Source of the DNA: Adiantum capillus-veneris
Taxonomy: Eukaryota; Streptophyta; Polypodiopsida; Polypodiales; Pteridaceae
Length of the DNA: 64,000 nucleotides
Reading direction: 5' to 3'
Assembly: GCA_014529385.2 (NCBI GenBank)
Contig: CM043957.1
Span: 82,615,881-82,679,880 of the forward strand
Part shown: positions 22,760 to 32,129 of the stretch, piece by piece
Numbering within the stretch: the stretch's first letter is position 1
Layout of the letters: every line of letters starts with the position of its first letter
Notes under the pieces: model-generated
What the model saw: only the letters and a program-made list of their open reading frames with translations
What the model was told of the DNA's origin: nothing
Database searches by the model: none
Made by a program: the position numbers and the translations under genes

Positions 22760-23009
22760 GAGAGTGTGTGTGCGATCGAGCATTACGAAGGCACGACGGC
22801 GGCGAAGCGGTTGAGCGCGGCACGACTGCAGCTTCTTCTTCATCGCGGCGAGGAATCCACCACGAAGGCGAGCGTAGAGCGGTGAGTGACACACCCTTTG
22901 TTCTCTTGAGCTTGCTAGTTTAGGCTTGTTGTGTGCTTGGAGCCGTTTGTGGCTCGCACACGGTGTATTGGCAAGTCCCTTGCTTCGACAGTGCGGCAAG
23001 GAGTGCACA
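22434..23009 (+). repeat. C 5' LTR
   Basis: 576 bp. TATA box TATAAAA at 22630-22636, then a short leader, then a (TG)n(GA)n tract at about 22728-22762. The partner LTR at 30635-31252 is longer only because its GA tract is longer. Confidence 0.93.
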
Positions 23010-23013
23010 TTTT

Positions 23014-23031
23014 TGGCGCCGCTGCCGGGGA
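23014..23031 (+). promoter_or_regulatory. C primer-binding site, tRNA-Asp type
   Basis: TGGCGCCGCTGCCGGGGA, four bases after the LTR end. It is almost identical to the tRNA-Asp primer site known for plant Athila/Tat elements. Confidence 0.85.
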
Positions 23032-23822
23032 TATGCCCTACACTAAGCTCGGTTAGCACTTTACGCTTCTTGGTGGTGCAATTTCTATCATAGGAAAGGC
23101 AGGGAAGGAGTGTGTGGAGATTTCTGGTTTTTGCGTTTTCTGCATTTGCTGTCAAGTTTCAATTTCTGCTTTTTCAATTTCTGCAATTTCAAGTTCGGCG
23201 TTTTCAATTTCTGCAATTTTCTGCATTTCTGCGTTTTCAATTTCTGCAATTTCTGCGTTTTTTCTGCATTTTCTGCGTTTTCAAGTTCGGAAAATAAAAA
23301 CGCGAGTGAGAGGGCGGTGAAATTTTTCGAAAATAAAAAACGTGACTCTTAAAACGGACGGGTTGGTTTGTATAAAAGATAGATCGGGATCATTTTCCCA
23401 AGCCCAAGCACAAGCACAAGCCCAAGCCCAGGCCCAGGCCTCAGTCCTCAGTCTTATGATATATACTAGACTCACTCTTATATATATACCCTACTCCCTC
23501 AAGAGAGAATGAGAGCATGTGGGACAAGTCCTCCACTCTCCTCCTTTCTCTTCCCACTTGCACCCTTAGACTTTCTAGTTTGGGCCTAGTTCCCTACTGG
23601 AAATTGACAATTTTAGGGATTCCGAGGGCATAGAGTGACCAAACGGAGGGCTGTAAAGCACGGCACGACCCTCTGACCGATACGCTCGTTTTGAGCTATC
23701 ACACGGCCCATTCCACGACACGCTCTAAAAAATCTAGCATAAAAACAAACAAAAAACAAGCTAAAAACTAGTCACAAGGCCTCCTAGAGCAGCTTTTTGA
23801 CACCTTAGGGTATCAAAAGCAC
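23032..23822 (+). other. C leader with a periodic T-rich tract
   Basis: Positions 23127-23290 are built from repeats of TTTCAATTTCTGC and TTTTCTGCG-like units, so all three forward frames are open and phenylalanine-rich by composition. A hexamer-like AAGCCC/AAGCAC run lies at 23398-23440. No gene is supported. It is likely leader RNA. Confidence 0.6.
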
Positions 23823-25121
23823 ATGCACTTACGCTCTGGGCGGGTGCTAGAACACGAGCATATTGAGGGTGCCTCTGTTCATACGGACACCCATTACCCA
23901 TCCACGATAAGCTCTAGACCCTCAGCGGGGACACAAGGTAGCACCACCCAAGACCCTAAAATAGCCGCTAGTGATTCCTCCTCCGACTCAGAAATCATGG
24001 AAGCATACCCTACCCAAAACACTGAGAGAGAAGGCCATGCACCTCCCGAAGCTCCACAGCCTAGTACTAGTATGTTTAGCCGTTTCATGGAAACATTAGG
24101 TAGAGCTACTCGCTCGAAACCTGATGCAAATGAAGCACACGAAGGGGGTGGGGAAGTGGACTCTCCTTTCACATCGCACGTGGACCCCACACCCCCAAAG
24201 AGTGTCCATGTGGATATCCTACCAACTTCTTACCAAGAAGGCCCTGTTGAGCTGCCTCCTTCAGAAGTTCCCTCTAGAGTACCGTTGGTGACAAGTAAAA
24301 CCACGGGGGGCAATATTGCTTCTACCTCACAAGAAACCGTTAACACGTCGACTCTAGAAGGATTGTTCATTAATGATCATTGGACATACGACCTCCACAC
24401 TGAGGTGTTGACGGATCTACACTCTGGCCACGCCTACCATGTAGGATGGATAGAGATTGTACAATCCACCTCTAGTGCCACGAGCATCGAAGATCAACAG
24501 AAAATGATCTGTAATGTTATCCATGGCATTATTCAATCAGAAAGGCAAAACCGAGGGGTAAATATACTCTCAAATGTCCCCATGAGATTTCTGGATACGA
24601 GCAAGGCTCAACAGCCTACTCTATCACAAATGGAGACTCCTCTAATGAGCCCCGTGGACCCATCTTACGTCATTTCACGTGGGGTCTCTATGCAATCTGA
24701 GCCTCCGAGCGAAAACTGTAGCTTCCCTAACTTGGCTCAACCCTCTATTAAGGAAAACACAGTGCTCACTCCAGGGATAAGCCTGACAGAGAATGTACCG
24801 ATGAAATCTACGGTTAGCGCAGTGCCACTACCTAGTGTCGTAGTACCTAATATGGGGCCTCGACCATATGTGCCTCTAGCCCCTTATGCACACATGGCCC
24901 CCACACCTCCAATTGTACCACTTGCTTATGCTCCTCGAGTGCCGCTCCCTAGCCCTTATCCGAGTGGACCTATGCCCGGTTATGTTCCATATCCTGCATC
25001 ATCCACACATATGCCAAGACCGGCACCCGTCCCTCTCCCACATATGATTCCAAGAGTACCTCCACCGGCCCTGCCTCCTCACATAGGTGACTTGGCAGCG
25101 TTTGCTCAAACCATAGGTTGA
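23823..25121 (+). CDS. gag: C gag N-terminal region (432 aa), before an in-frame TGA
   Basis: Starts MHLRSGRVL, a beginning often seen in plant gypsy gag proteins. The region is polar and acidic to about residue 180. A compact segment around residues 180-235 contains LFINDHWTYDL and WIEIVQS. A proline-rich stretch spans about 340-425. The stop TGA at 25119-25121 is in the same frame as the next ORF, only five codons before its ATG, so the two may be one ancestral protein of about 1,725 residues or may be joined by readthrough. Confidence 0.7.
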   Translation: MHLRSGRVLEHEHIEGASVHTDTHYPSTISSRPSAGTQGSTTQDPKIAASDSSSDSEIMEAYPTQNTEREGHAPPEAPQPSTSMFSRFMETLGRATRSKPDANEAHEGGGEVDSPFTSHVDPTPPKSVHVDILPTSYQEGPVELPPSEVPSRVPLVTSKTTGGNIASTSQETVNTSTLEGLFINDHWTYDLHTEVLTDLHSGHAYHVGWIEIVQSTSSATSIEDQQKMICNVIHGIIQSERQNRGVNILSNVPMRFLDTSKAQQPTLSQMETPLMSPVDPSYVISRGVSMQSEPPSENCSFPNLAQPSIKENTVLTPGISLTENVPMKSTVSAVPLPSVVVPNMGPRPYVPLAPYAHMAPTPPIVPLAYAPRVPLPSPYPSGPMPGYVPYPASSTHMPRPAPVPLPHMIPRVPPPALPPHIGDLAAFAQTIG

Positions 25122-25136
25122 TCTATCGCGGAAAAT

Positions 25137-28100
25137 ATGCGTCATGCATCTGATAGAGAGCCTAGAAGTAAGGCAGTACAAATTGCCAAACTCACGCAAA
25201 AATTCAATGGGGGCGAAGATGCTAGGAAACACATTGAAGTGTTTGAACAAGTATGTGATTCCTTAGGGGAACGCAACGAACTACATAAGTGCAATGCCTT
25301 AAGCTTGACATTAAGTGGGAAGGCTGGAGATTGGTATAAGACCCTAAGGGTGGACGAGAAAACAATCTACCCTACCCTGCGAAGGTTGTTTCTAAAGGAG
25401 TACATACGAGAAGGTGTGCTTTGGGGTGTAGCATCTCAGCTACAGAAGGCCGAACGTAAGGAAGGAGAGTCAGTAAGGGACTTCATTAGTCGTCTAAAGC
25501 ACTTAAACTCTCGTTGCCCTGTAAATGAGCGCTTCAACAATAACCAACTGCTTGATCGATTCATTCGAGGGTTGAGGAATGAAGGAATCTATAATGGACT
25601 AGTGATTAGAGGTATCACAACCTGGGAAGATGTCACTGCCAATGCAATCCAATTAGAGGAAAACTTGATGATAGCAGGCATGAGGGTGTCTACTGACACG
25701 AGATCCACTAGCTCACAAGCCATTGAGTATGAACCCATGACTGCAAAGCCCATTGCCAATGAGCCAAAGGTATTTGAGACATTCTTGACAGACCTCACCA
25801 AGGCAATCCAAGAGTCTCTTAAGGATAATCGACCCCCTCAAAATAGTCACATGTATCCAAGAAGGGAGCAACAATGGTGTTCCATTTGCTTAGGTCCACA
25901 TAGCACTAGTGAGTGCCCTACGTTTAGAGTAAAATTTAATGGAACTTGCAACGCATGTGGTAGGTATGGTCACCAAGCTAAGGATTGTTTAATGATCAAA
26001 CGTATGATGGAAAATAGACCACCTGTAGCCTGGACGGATGCGCCTCGAGCTCCTGTATTGATGCCTACTCCACCTGTTGAGCAACTACCGCAACACATGG
26101 TCCCTAGATCTCAAAATGTTGTACAAGCTACACCGCTACCACCTCCTGTACTAGGACCGCAGCCCCCGCATCCAAGAGTCGCCCCTATGAACCAAGTGGG
26201 TTGCGAGCCATCAAATGCTTATGCAGATGGCTGTGAGGAGGAAATAGACACTAGTATTGCCTACGGACTTGATACATTGGAAGAGTGTCCTATATACTAC
26301 ATGGAAGATTGTTGGGGACAAGTCAAGCCGGTTTATCAAGCTGCTGCTCTCGCATCCAGAGGTCAAAATATCAACACCCAGGCTAGGAGGCCACCTCTTC
26401 AATGCTACGAGTGTGGTGGACCACATCGAGCAGCGGAGTGCCCTATTAGGCTACAAAAGAATGCTGCACAGATGCAAATGAATCAAGGGAGCACGTCTGC
26501 AATGCCAATACTCACATGTAATCGTTGTGGCATAGATCACTTGATTGCCCAATGCCCCTATAACCCAAATGCGCCTAAAATCACACCCCTGAATTTGGTC
26601 GAAATTGCTAGTGTGACATCACCAATACCACCCGTCGCACCCGCTTATGCGATTACACGGTCCATGCTTCAAGGGCCAGGACATATCCTCGAAGAGAGAG
26701 ATACCGCGTCAATTATCCAAGCAAAGAAAAAGAAGACACGAAGGAAGAAGTCGCAGAATACGGAAAATTCAAAGCCAAGTTCCAAAACAAACATAGGAAC
26801 AGGAGATGACCCCGTGTATATGAATGACCTCGAGGATGATTCAGATTCAGTCGTGACAATGGAGACTAGAACCAATACCACAAAGAGAAAGACCGACAAA
26901 GAAAACCGTAACATGGAACCAAATGAAAACCGAATAAGAGAAAACCATAAGGAGCCTCTGAAAACACCACAAGTGTTTCCAAATCCAATCCAGGACCCCC
27001 AAGATAAACCGCAGGGGCAAAAAGGGAAGAATCGTAAAAAGAAGATTGGGACGTACCCAAACCCAGTAGACGAGATTGAGCAGGTGAAACATCTAAGAGG
27101 TTTAGTGGAGGAGACTCAAAGGAAACTAGAACCAGAACCCATGCATGTCAAAATTCATGACACAGTGTTTTCCACGCAAGTTCATCCACCCCACATGAAC
27201 CATAGACCGTTAGCCATATCTAGTATCATCCAAGAAGGGAGTGAGGACGGGACATCAAAAAGTGATCATACACCCTTCTTGTTGGAAAGGATGTTTAACG
27301 AAGGTATACCTGATCCCATTGAGGAATATGAGATTCCATCCTCACCAGTTCCTAGTCAAGGACCTACACCCTGCAAAACGCCAATGAATGTTGCCAAACT
27401 AGTGGACTTCATGTCTTCTGAGGTCCGAACCACGATCATAGCAAAGCTGTATGGAGATCCTGAGTTATTCCTTGCACTTCGAGCATTCCTTAATGGAGAG
27501 CTACGAACGGGATTACCGCATTTTGCGCAACCAAATAGGCCTGACTCGATTATGATTGATGAGGAAAATCATGTGCAATCACTTGACTTAGATGGACACG
27601 AGTCTGTGATCGAGGTACCCATTAACGAATTAGGGCAGTATTTTGAAGGCGACGAGTCTAATGCGACCCTACCCATCACTACCAAGGGATTAACTATAAA
27701 GGGAATTCTTGATGGTGGTGCAGGAGTTAGCATCGTTACAAAAGATTGTTGGGAATCCATGGGAAAACCCCGCCTCAGTGTTACTAACATTGTGGTAAAG
27801 ATTGCAAATGGTACCATAGCCAAACCTATGGGGATGCTCAAGGATCTTAAGATCAAAGTTCTAGGACACAAGGTACGACATACGTTCATTGTAATGGATT
27901 TCTCTAAACACCTTATGTCATATGAAATGATTTTAGGACGACCATTCATGAGGGAAGCACAAATGGTTCATGATTGGTCTAAAAATCATGTCTATTTGCA
28001 ATTCCAAGACTCTGTCCTTAGAGTGGATTTGGTGACTGGTAAGGTACACCCCTTAGGGAGTAAAACCATTATTGATCATCGCTCTGACACCACAGTTCAC

Positions 28101-29003
28101 TCGGCCCCACTACAATATTGTTACACTTGTAAGAAGGATACAGACATTGGCCAAGATTCTCCTTACATGGATGTGTTACCGGGTATGACGGAATCAGACA
28201 ACGTAGACTGGGTCCACCTAGCATCAACCATAGACACTTGGGGAAATAGGGGGACGACCTGGGTAACACCTGAGGGGGATGAAATGCATGTACCCTTAAA
28301 TATGCTACAAGCAATGCATATTGCTTCCAACAAGACTCATCCTAATGTAACGAAGAAAACATACAAGTGGGTCCCTAAAGCTTCTTTAGCGACCATAGCT
28401 AGTGCAAAAAAACAGAAGCCTTGTAAGAAACGTACCACTCGCTCCAAGAAAAGTAAGAAAATGTTGCGATGGATCCCTAAACGACTATTGGAAGCCCAAG
28501 GCTACTATCAAGGAAATGATCAAATCTGGGTGCCAAAACGTAGATTGTGCTCTTACCTATCACCTGACCCAAGTGAGCCCAATCCTGTAGCTCCAAAACG
28601 AATCAATGATCGTGGAAAGAAAAAAATCACAGAATGCTACACACCCGCTCCCGAGCTAGTTTGGGTACCAAAGAAAGAACGATTTGTTCCACCTAGCTCA
28701 GGAAGGGGGGAGTCCCATGAAGCTTCTAGCTCCTCATGTAATACATCCATAGAGGTAAAAGCTTCTACACACCCTCCATCTATAGTAGTGGACCTCCATG
28801 AAGCTACAAAAGAATCCACACCTCCCAGTGTTCAAGAATCACCTGATGAACCACTTCAAGTTCAATCCTGGGAGAGGACCTTACCACCCTTGCAACTAGA
28901 TGAAACGCATAGGGCGGTCGAAAACTATTGGTTAAAACCTTCACCCATAACAACTTGGAACAATTGGTTTCAAAGGGTGACAAGCTCATTTCAAACGGCA
29001 TGA
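25137..29003 (+). CDS. gag: C gag-protease polyprotein (1288 aa)
   Basis: Residues about 10-200 are retrotransposon gag capsid (FNGGEDARKHIEVFEQ, LSGKAGDWYKTL). Four zinc knuckles start at C248, C271, C423 and C461. Three are CX2CX3HX4C and one is the standard CX2CX4HX4C. A basic and acidic linker spans about 515-680. A retropepsin follows: ILDGGAGVSIV with D859, then MILGRPFM near 931. The tail carries four W[VI]PK motifs near residues 1077, 1111, 1129 and 1175. No polymerase domain follows before TGA at 29001-29003. Confidence 0.85.
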   Translation: MRHASDREPRSKAVQIAKLTQKFNGGEDARKHIEVFEQVCDSLGERNELHKCNALSLTLSGKAGDWYKTLRVDEKTIYPTLRRLFLKEYIREGVLWGVASQLQKAERKEGESVRDFISRLKHLNSRCPVNERFNNNQLLDRFIRGLRNEGIYNGLVIRGITTWEDVTANAIQLEENLMIAGMRVSTDTRSTSSQAIEYEPMTAKPIANEPKVFETFLTDLTKAIQESLKDNRPPQNSHMYPRREQQWCSICLGPHSTSECPTFRVKFNGTCNACGRYGHQAKDCLMIKRMMENRPPVAWTDAPRAPVLMPTPPVEQLPQHMVPRSQNVVQATPLPPPVLGPQPPHPRVAPMNQVGCEPSNAYADGCEEEIDTSIAYGLDTLEECPIYYMEDCWGQVKPVYQAAALASRGQNINTQARRPPLQCYECGGPHRAAECPIRLQKNAAQMQMNQGSTSAMPILTCNRCGIDHLIAQCPYNPNAPKITPLNLVEIASVTSPIPPVAPAYAITRSMLQGPGHILEERDTASIIQAKKKKTRRKKSQNTENSKPSSKTNIGTGDDPVYMNDLEDDSDSVVTMETRTNTTKRKTDKENRNMEPNENRIRENHKEPLKTPQVFPNPIQDPQDKPQGQKGKNRKKKIGTYPNPVDEIEQVKHLRGLVEETQRKLEPEPMHVKIHDTVFSTQVHPPHMNHRPLAISSIIQEGSEDGTSKSDHTPFLLERMFNEGIPDPIEEYEIPSSPVPSQGPTPCKTPMNVAKLVDFMSSEVRTTIIAKLYGDPELFLALRAFLNGELRTGLPHFAQPNRPDSIMIDEENHVQSLDLDGHESVIEVPINELGQYFEGDESNATLPITTKGLTIKGILDGGAGVSIVTKDCWESMGKPRLSVTNIVVKIANGTIAKPMGMLKDLKIKVLGHKVRHTFIVMDFSKHLMSYEMILGRPFMREAQMVHDWSKNHVYLQFQDSVLRVDLVTGKVHPLGSKTIIDHRSDTTVHSAPLQYCYTCKKDTDIGQDSPYMDVLPGMTESDNVDWVHLASTIDTWGNRGTTWVTPEGDEMHVPLNMLQAMHIASNKTHPNVTKKTYKWVPKASLATIASAKKQKPCKKRTTRSKKSKKMLRWIPKRLLEAQGYYQGNDQIWVPKRRLCSYLSPDPSEPNPVAPKRINDRGKKKITECYTPAPELVWVPKKERFVPPSSGRGESHEASSSSCNTSIEVKASTHPPSIVVDLHEATKESTPPSVQESPDEPLQVQSWERTLPPLQLDETHRAVENYWLKPSPITTWNNWFQRVTSSFQTA

Positions 29004-30620
29004 TCTACCCAAGGAAGGGGGGAGTGTTTGCTGACAGTCATCATTCACTTGCTTCCCTCTCAACCTTTTTCCCTGACCTCTTAATCACCAATCTTAGGGA
29101 ATGTACATATAAAGCTTTATACTCACAAAAAAAAAAAAAAAAGAGCAAGAGCAATTAGCAAACGAGTATGCACAATAAAAGTTAAAACATTGACTCAGAC
29201 CTACACATGTCACAATTGGTACAGAGAAACAGAAACCTATGCCATAAAACACCTTTGATCCTCATCACTTGAGTGATGGAGGGTAGGTAAGATTAGTACG
29301 ATAGGAGTGTTTCTGTTTTAGAGTTGAGTGATTAGCGAAGTTCTCTTTTCCCACTGATGTGCCTCCTAGAGGTATTGTTTGTGTTTCCTAGTGTGTACAG
29401 GAGCGTGTTGCTATTGATAGGATTTGGACCTTCATGGAACCTTTCTCTCGTTCACACTTCAAATCAAGCACGACCATCAACACAAACAGGTGTTTCTTGT
29501 CCATTAGCATTGCCTTTATCTTTTTGCATCCATGTTTGTCTGCTTTGATTGTGATTGGTAGCATAATATTCACCGCATTTGCTTAGTATCAAACATTTAA
29601 TTCAATGTAATGTTTTGTCATAATCACTTGTCTAGGTGTAAAAATCAAGCAGTCCGACTAAGCTAGTTTGACCAAGCTAGGTATTAGAAATCTTCTCTTA
29701 ATACCATGGGGAACGCCTTCTCAATAAACAATGGTTACTTAGGTTCTTAATCCGATTTAGGCAGCATTGTATGAAATGTACTAGGGCTTTCTAGTGGGCT
29801 TGACCCTATTGACCTTTAGCTTAAGTATTATAAAGGGAGTTTACTAATGTGATGAGCCTGGGGAGGGTAACAGTGTTATATGACCCCCCAAAGTTACAAA
29901 ATTAAAATGCTGAAAATGAACAAGCAAAAAATCAAAGTGCCACAATGTAAAATTTTAAGCTGGAAGAGAAATCTCAGCTTGATTTGGTACTTCACTCACA
30001 TGTATCGCCTATGGTACTAGAGCCCTAGAGGTTCCCAATGTGGGCGCTTTTCCTTGAGAAGCAAAAAACCCAAGGCATACAAGATAAGCACACACATCAT
30101 AATTGAATCAATGTGAAAAGACCTTCGGGGGTCAAAGAAAAAGTAATCAGTCAGGCGATGATTTCATGAGAAATTCCTTTTATGGTAGCTTAACTACAAG
30201 GTTTTCTAGATATAGCCTCTAGTCAGTCCTCGAACATCAATACTTGGCTCTCGCAATTAAACAACTTAATTGACCACAGAAAATTAAGAAGCTTACCCAT
30301 GGTATTAATATTCGATCTCTAGTGCCTTTCGACCGTCAAATTAGCGACCCCAGACTTGTTTAATTTTCTACCTTTACATCTGTTTATGCATTTGATTACA
30401 TTGCAATTTAATGTTCATTGCTACCAAAATTGTTTGAAATTCTTTGACCAATCAATGTGTCTACCTAAAACTGCATATGCTTTTTAAGAGAATGCAATTA
30501 CTGTGGCAATGTTGTTTGATTTTGCAGTGACTGAAGAAGGCTAAGGACATTCATCTCAAATGCTCTTCCACCTCGACGACCCAGCTTCAACTCAATAGCT
30601 TCCGAGGACGGAATCTACAT
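29004..30620 (+). other. C 3' non-coding interior
   Basis: About 1.6 kb without a supported ORF. It includes a poly-A run at 29128-29144 and AT-rich sequence. In an autonomous relative the polymerase would be expected here. I see no RT or integrase motif in any frame. Confidence 0.7.
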
Positions 30621-30634
30621 CAGGAAGGGGGGCA
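30621..30634 (+). promoter_or_regulatory. C polypurine tract
   Basis: AGGAAGGGGGG run immediately before the 3' LTR at 30635. A similar AAGGAAGGGGGGAG occurs at 29010, just after the gag stop, and could be a second (internal) tract. Confidence 0.75.
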
Positions 30635-30927
30635 TGTTAACCCTCACGGCTCACGGACACCCATCACCTACGATGGACGCGTATTATGTATTATTTAGAG
30701 TCAGGTACCGGGCTTGTCAGACCAATAGGGAAAGGTAGAGTGATCGCCGATGAGAGGCGGACTTTAACTTGGACATTCAAGGGGTTAGTTGGCTAAGCAT
30801 GGGCGCCCAAGTGTGAATGGGGTGAGCTCCTATAAAAGCCAACTAAACCTAATTTTTACTCATTCTCTCATTTGTGCAATTGAAGAGTGCTCTTGCTCCA
30901 TCTCCATCTTCTTCTTCTTCACCTCCT

Positions 30928-31009
<82 letters not shown>

Positions 31010-31252
31010 TGTGTGCGATCGAGCATTACGAAGGCACGACGGCGGCGAAGCGGTTGAGCGCGGCACGACTGCAGCTTCTTCTTCATCGCGGCGAGGAATC
31101 CACCACGAAGGCGAGCGTAGAGCGGTGAGTGACACACCCTTTGTTCTCTTGAGCTTGCTAGTTTAGGCTTGTTGTGTGCTTGGAGCCGTTTGTGGCTCGC
31201 ACACGGTGTATTGGCAAGTCCCTTGCTTCGACAGTGCGGCAAGGAGCGCACA
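30635..31252 (+). repeat. C 3' LTR
   Basis: 618 bp; TATA box at 30831-30837; (GA)n expanded at about 30940-31001. Followed by target duplication GTAAT at 31253-31257. Confidence 0.93.
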
Positions 31253-31257
31253 GTAAT

Positions 31258-31424
31258 TTACTCAAGTTATGTTGAACAAATACTAATCTCACTTTGATTG
31301 TTAGTGGACAGATTTGTAAGAAGGTATTAATGCAACAAGCATCCCCTCCCCCTTCTCTCTCTTTCTTACATATATAATTGTGTTTGCTTGATCATTGCCG
31401 ATACATTTCAAAGCAGCCCGAGCA

Positions 31425-31490
<66 letters not shown>

Positions 31491-31666
31491 TTACGCGTCC
31501 TAGTTCGCATCCAAAACTAGGTGGTGCCCCAAATTTGTGTAGGGTTAGGTTGCGGGTTTGTGTGTGTGTTTGTTGTTTTTTCCAACCCCAGCCTAAATGA
31601 GCAGCACGGGAGCCTAGAAGGGTGCTTAGAGGCCACTCTTCTTGTTGCCCGCCCCGGACCGCCTCA
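31258..31666 (+). repeat. B 3' LTR, second part
   Basis: Continues from 22433 and matches 13916-14310. It includes a (TC)n tract at 31427-31486. It ends GCCTCA before target duplication CTGG at 31667-31670. Confidence 0.92.
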
Positions 31667-31670
31667 CTGG

Positions 31671-32129
31671 GTAGGACCATGGTTACATGCAGTGGGAGCT
31701 GTTCAAGATTGGCGACGTGGTACGATTAGTCTCTATGGAAAGACAGGTGCCAAGAAGCTATATAATATGGACAGAAGGCAACAATTGGAGGATCTTTATG
31801 AAGTTGAGGATGAGTCTAGTGATGAAGACTATTCCACAGTGACTGATGAGGATAGTGATAGCACTACCAGCAGTGATGAGGATGCTGATGCTGCATTTCT
31901 TTTGATGGACAAAGGAATCCAGGATTCTGGTTTAGTATCATTTGCGAATGAAGTTGAAGAAGAAAGTGAAGGGCCTTATGAAGTGATTGAAGGGCTGATG
32001 CAAACCAAGGTGGAATTGTCAAAGAAGTAGGAATGGATGACACAAATGATCAGTGGAGACCTTTCAGCTATGGAGAAGGAGATATATTTGAACATGCTTG
32101 CTAGTTTTCCTGATTTGTTCATTACTTCA
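31671..32129 (+). pseudogene. A1 protease end and linker before RT
   Basis: Restarts A1 at the residues of ILGRPW left at 11692. It then follows the A2 sequence 5985-6436: HAVGAVQDWRRGTISLYGKTG, the acidic SDEDxDxAFLLMD linker, and a TAG at about 32026 where A2 has a sense codon. It ends at 32129, where copia sequence begins in place of the RT. Confidence 0.85.

Larger units (their letters stand above)
22434..31252 (+). mobile_element. Element C: young non-autonomous gag-protease LTR retrotransposon
   Basis: LTRs 22434-23009 and 30635-31252 start TGTTAACCC and end GCACA. The 5-bp target duplication GTAAT is at 22429-22433 and 31253-31257. The two LTRs differ at only two substitutions that I can see, plus microsatellite length. 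The primer site is of the Athila/Tat tRNA-Asp type. The interior codes for gag, zinc knuckles and protease, with no RT, RNase H or integrase. It was presumably mobilised in trans by a related complete element. Confidence 0.92.
11693..31666 (+). mobile_element. Tat-like Ty3/gypsy element B, inserted in A1 protease
   Basis: The 5' LTR is 11693-14310. The 3' LTR is 20209-22433 plus 31258-31666, split by element C. LTRs start TGATAGCC and end GCCTCA. The 4-bp target duplication CTGG is at 11689-11692 and 31667-31670, and joining the flanks restores the A1 ILGRPW motif. The interior has two small upstream ORFs, gag with several stops, and protease, RT, RNase H, second RNase H and integrase that are almost intact. 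Confidence 0.92.

Noticed and set aside
23110-23352. Three overlapping Phe-rich ORFs
   Set aside because: All frames are open because of the periodic T-rich repeat; no conservation or domain.
25137-29003. A host gene for a large zinc-knuckle protein
   Set aside because: It lies between young LTRs with primer site and polypurine tract, and has gag and retropepsin motifs.
30938-31010. Long Arg-Glu or Ser-Leu repeat ORFs over GA/TC tracts (also near 14083, 31427, 50776, 55656)
   Set aside because: They are translations of microsatellites in every frame, not proteins.
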